Shown here piece by piece: positions 36,961 through 38,467 of a stretch of 38,467 nucleotides of DNA. The DNA lies in NCBI RefSeq assembly GCF_016462705.1, contig NZ_JAEMSS010000016.1:1-38467 (forward strand), given 5' to 3'. The DNA is from Nocardioides sp. Lineage in GTDB: Bacteria > Actinomycetota > Actinomycetes > Propionibacteriales > Nocardioidaceae. Each line of letters opens with the position of its first letter. The stretch's first letter is position 1. The notes under the pieces are model-generated. The model had not been told where the DNA came from. It saw nothing but the letters and a program-made list of their open reading frames with translations, and searched no databases. The position numbers and the translations under genes were made by a program.

Positions 36961-37701
36961 GTGCCCCGCGTGACCCTCGAGCTCCGCTTCGCCGCCGCGA
37001 CCGACGTCGGCCGGGTCCGCGAGGTCAACGAGGACGCGCACCTGACCGCGCCGCCGGTCTTCCTGGTCGCCGACGGCATGGGTGGTCACGCCGGCGGCGA
37101 CGTCGCGAGCGCGGTCGTCGTCGAGGAGTTCACCAGGCTCGCCGACGCGACGTACGACGCCGACTCCGCCCCGCAGGCGGTCGTGGCCGCGCTCGAGGCG
37201 AGCCAGCGGCGGATCGAGCAGCACGGAGCCGGTGGGGTGGGGCGCGCGGCTCCCGGCACGACGGTGGCCGGCCTCGTGCTGGTGGACGGCGCCGACCCGG
37301 TCTGGCTGGTCGTCAACCTCGGGGACTCGAGGATCTACCGGATGACCGGTGGCGTGCTGGAGCAGGTGAGCCGCGACCACAGCCTGGTCCAGGACCTCCT
37401 CGACTCCGGCGAGATCACCGAGGACGAGGTGGCCGACCACCCCGATCGGCACGTGATCACCCGCGCGCTGGGTGGGCCCGGGTTCACCGAGCCGGACCTG
37501 TCGTGGCTCCCGGTCAGCGCGGGGGACCGGCTGCTGATCTGCACCGACGGCATCAACGGGCTCATCGACGACCCGGTGATCGAGCGCATCCTGGCCGCCG
37601 AGCCGGACCCCGCCGCCGCGGCCCGGGCCCTGGTGGCCGCCGCGCTCGACGCGGGCGGCGAGGACAACGCCACCGCGGTCGTCCTGCATGTGGTGGGATG
37701 A
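36961..37701 (+). CDS. PP2C-type serine/threonine protein phosphatase
   Basis: The 246-residue metal-dependent phosphatase removes phosphate from Ser/Thr residues set by Ser/Thr kinases. The motifs are TDVGRVREVNEDA (15-26), VADGMGGHAGG with metal ligands Asp38 and Gly39, NLGDSRIYR, SRDHSLVQDLLDSGEI, HVITRALGG, DRLLICTDGING and GEDNATAVVL (metal Asp). It lacks a membrane segment, so it is a soluble catalytic-domain-only type. The start may be GTG 36961 or GTG 36970, three codons later; the latter fits the family N-terminus as well. It is divergent from the helicase-associated gene. The next gene follows directly, with its start region overlapping or within 5 nt, which suggests a shared function in phosphorylation signalling. 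Confidence 0.93.
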   Translation: MPRVTLELRFAAATDVGRVREVNEDAHLTAPPVFLVADGMGGHAGGDVASAVVVEEFTRLADATYDADSAPQAVVAALEASQRRIEQHGAGGVGRAAPGTTVAGLVLVDGADPVWLVVNLGDSRIYRMTGGVLEQVSRDHSLVQDLLDSGEITEDEVADHPDRHVITRALGGPGFTEPDLSWLPVSAGDRLLICTDGINGLIDDPVIERILAAEPDPAAAARALVAAALDAGGEDNATAVVLHVVG

Positions 37702-37705
37702 GCGC

Positions 37706-38467
37706 GTGTCCGGCACCAGCTCCCCGCTCCGGTCCTACCGGCCCGGCACGTGGTTCGGCCTGGTCGGCGAACGCGCCCTGGTGGCGCTGCCGCCGACCGA
37801 GAAGGCGCGGGTCCCGGCACTGTGGGAGCTGGTCGACGAGGGCGCCGGCTTCGACGTCACCCTCGACGCGCTGATCTCAGCCGGCCTGCGGGACCTGCCC
37901 GGCTTCGTCCTGGTGAGCACCGATGAGGGCCAGACGGACGTGGTGATCCGGGGTGCGGCCGTCGCGAGGTTCACCGTCGACGGTGAGGAGGTCGTCGTCG
38001 AGGGGTCGAGCGCCACGACCTGGGCGGAGCGGTCGCTGGTGGGTGTCGAGCGGACGCTGGTCGAGCTCGAGCCGCCGCCGGACGACGAGTCGGCCGCGCC
38101 GTACGTCGTGGACGGCGGGCTGTTCCGGGTCTCGCAGCTCGAGGAGACCCGCCAGGCCGGCGAGGCCGGGCGGCGGGTGCGTGCCCTCCATGTCGTGGAG
38201 TCGCCCGAGACCGGCGGGACCGGCGGCGTCATCCCGCTGCCCGCCGTGCCGGTGGTCCCGCCGGCTCCCGAGGTCCCGGAGCTTCTGGAGGTCCCCGAGA
38301 CCCCCGAGGTCCCCGAGGTCTCCGAGGCTGAGGTGGACGACGCCCCGATCTGGGCGCCCGTGGACGAGCCCGCCGAGGTGCCGGTCCGCTCGCCCGAGCC
38401 GCCGGACTGGATCCCGGAGCCCCCGGTCGAGCACGACGGGCTGACCCTGACCGGTCCGCCACCGCCC
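37706..38467 (+). CDS. N-terminal part of a probable FHA-type protein (C-terminus outside window)
   Basis: An open frame of 254 codons runs from GTG 37706 to the right edge without a stop. ATG 37688 is an in-frame alternative start that overlaps the phosphatase gene. GGTGGGA before GTG 37706 is a reasonable ribosome site. The first 150 residues (RPGTWFGLVGERALVALPP, LWELVDEGAGFDVTLDALI, GLRDLPGFVLVS, TTWAERSLVGVERTLVELE) resemble the conserved N-terminal region of actinobacterial FHA-domain proteins encoded beside PP2C genes, from memory of that family. The following part is rich in Pro, Glu and Val, with repeats of EVPE (about 38267-38332), a flexible linker. The FHA domain itself would lie beyond the window, so the label is tentative. 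Confidence 0.6.
   Translation, partial: MSGTSSPLRSYRPGTWFGLVGERALVALPPTEKARVPALWELVDEGAGFDVTLDALISAGLRDLPGFVLVSTDEGQTDVVIRGAAVARFTVDGEEVVVEGSSATTWAERSLVGVERTLVELEPPPDDESAAPYVVDGGLFRVSQLEETRQAGEAGRRVRALHVVESPETGGTGGVIPLPAVPVVPPAPEVPELLEVPETPEVPEVSEAEVDDAPIWAPVDEPAEVPVRSPEPPDWIPEPPVEHDGLTLTGPPPP

Overview
The window is about 38.5 kb of very GC-rich DNA. Its compact gene layout, frequent GTG starts, 4-nt GTGA/ATGA overlaps and leaderless-type starts point to an actinobacterium. The bacterial XPB helicase, CGNR zinc-finger protein, helicase-associated/WYL protein and serine/threonine phosphatase suggest a Nocardioides-like member of the Propionibacteriales (inference). I see no rRNA, tRNA, CRISPR array, transposase or phage gene, and no gene-free stretch longer than 300 bases.

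Left part (1-4.5 kb): the N-terminal part of an HD-domain protein (cut by the window edge); a ketosteroid isomerase with a KstR-like operator; an MpaB/DUF2236 oxygenase-like protein; an E. coli-type SerA; and a small unknown ORF plus a LacI-type regulator behind a strong promoter that contains an inverted repeat. A four-gene NMT1/THI5-like ABC importer follows (4.5-8.0 kb). Its promoter carries a four-part match to the GlnR nitrogen-control box.

Central part (8.1-27.2 kb): a large catabolic cluster. It holds an HDAC-like amidohydrolase, a P1 (DmpA-type) aminopeptidase and a CocE-type hydrolase; two Rieske oxygenases of the quaternary-amine type (bridging Glu); a TetR regulator; a sarcosine/N-methyl-amino-acid oxidase; a five-gene Dpp/Opp-type importer; an S9A oligopeptidase; a folate-dependent GcvT-like protein; and a phytoene-dehydrogenase-like FAD oxidoreductase. 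Four copies of a palindrome, TACTGA-N8-TCAGTA (three perfect, one with a single mismatch), lie at the amidohydrolase/P1 junction, before the second Rieske gene, upstream of the importer and upstream of the GcvT gene. They tie the cluster into one probable regulon. The simplest reading is import of a peptide-like or conjugated N-methylated compound, its hydrolysis, then stepwise oxidative N-demethylation with C1 transfer to folate. The substrate is unknown.

Right part (27.2-38.5 kb): a 22-bp tandem repeat, a membrane protein, a lysine-rich exported protein, two tandem paralogous secreted repeat proteins, the XPB/CGNR/helicase-associated gene group, a PP2C phosphatase and the start of a further protein (probably FHA-type) cut by the window edge.

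Eight genes have a TANNNT -10 element 6 or 7 nt before the start codon, which suggests widespread leaderless transcription.
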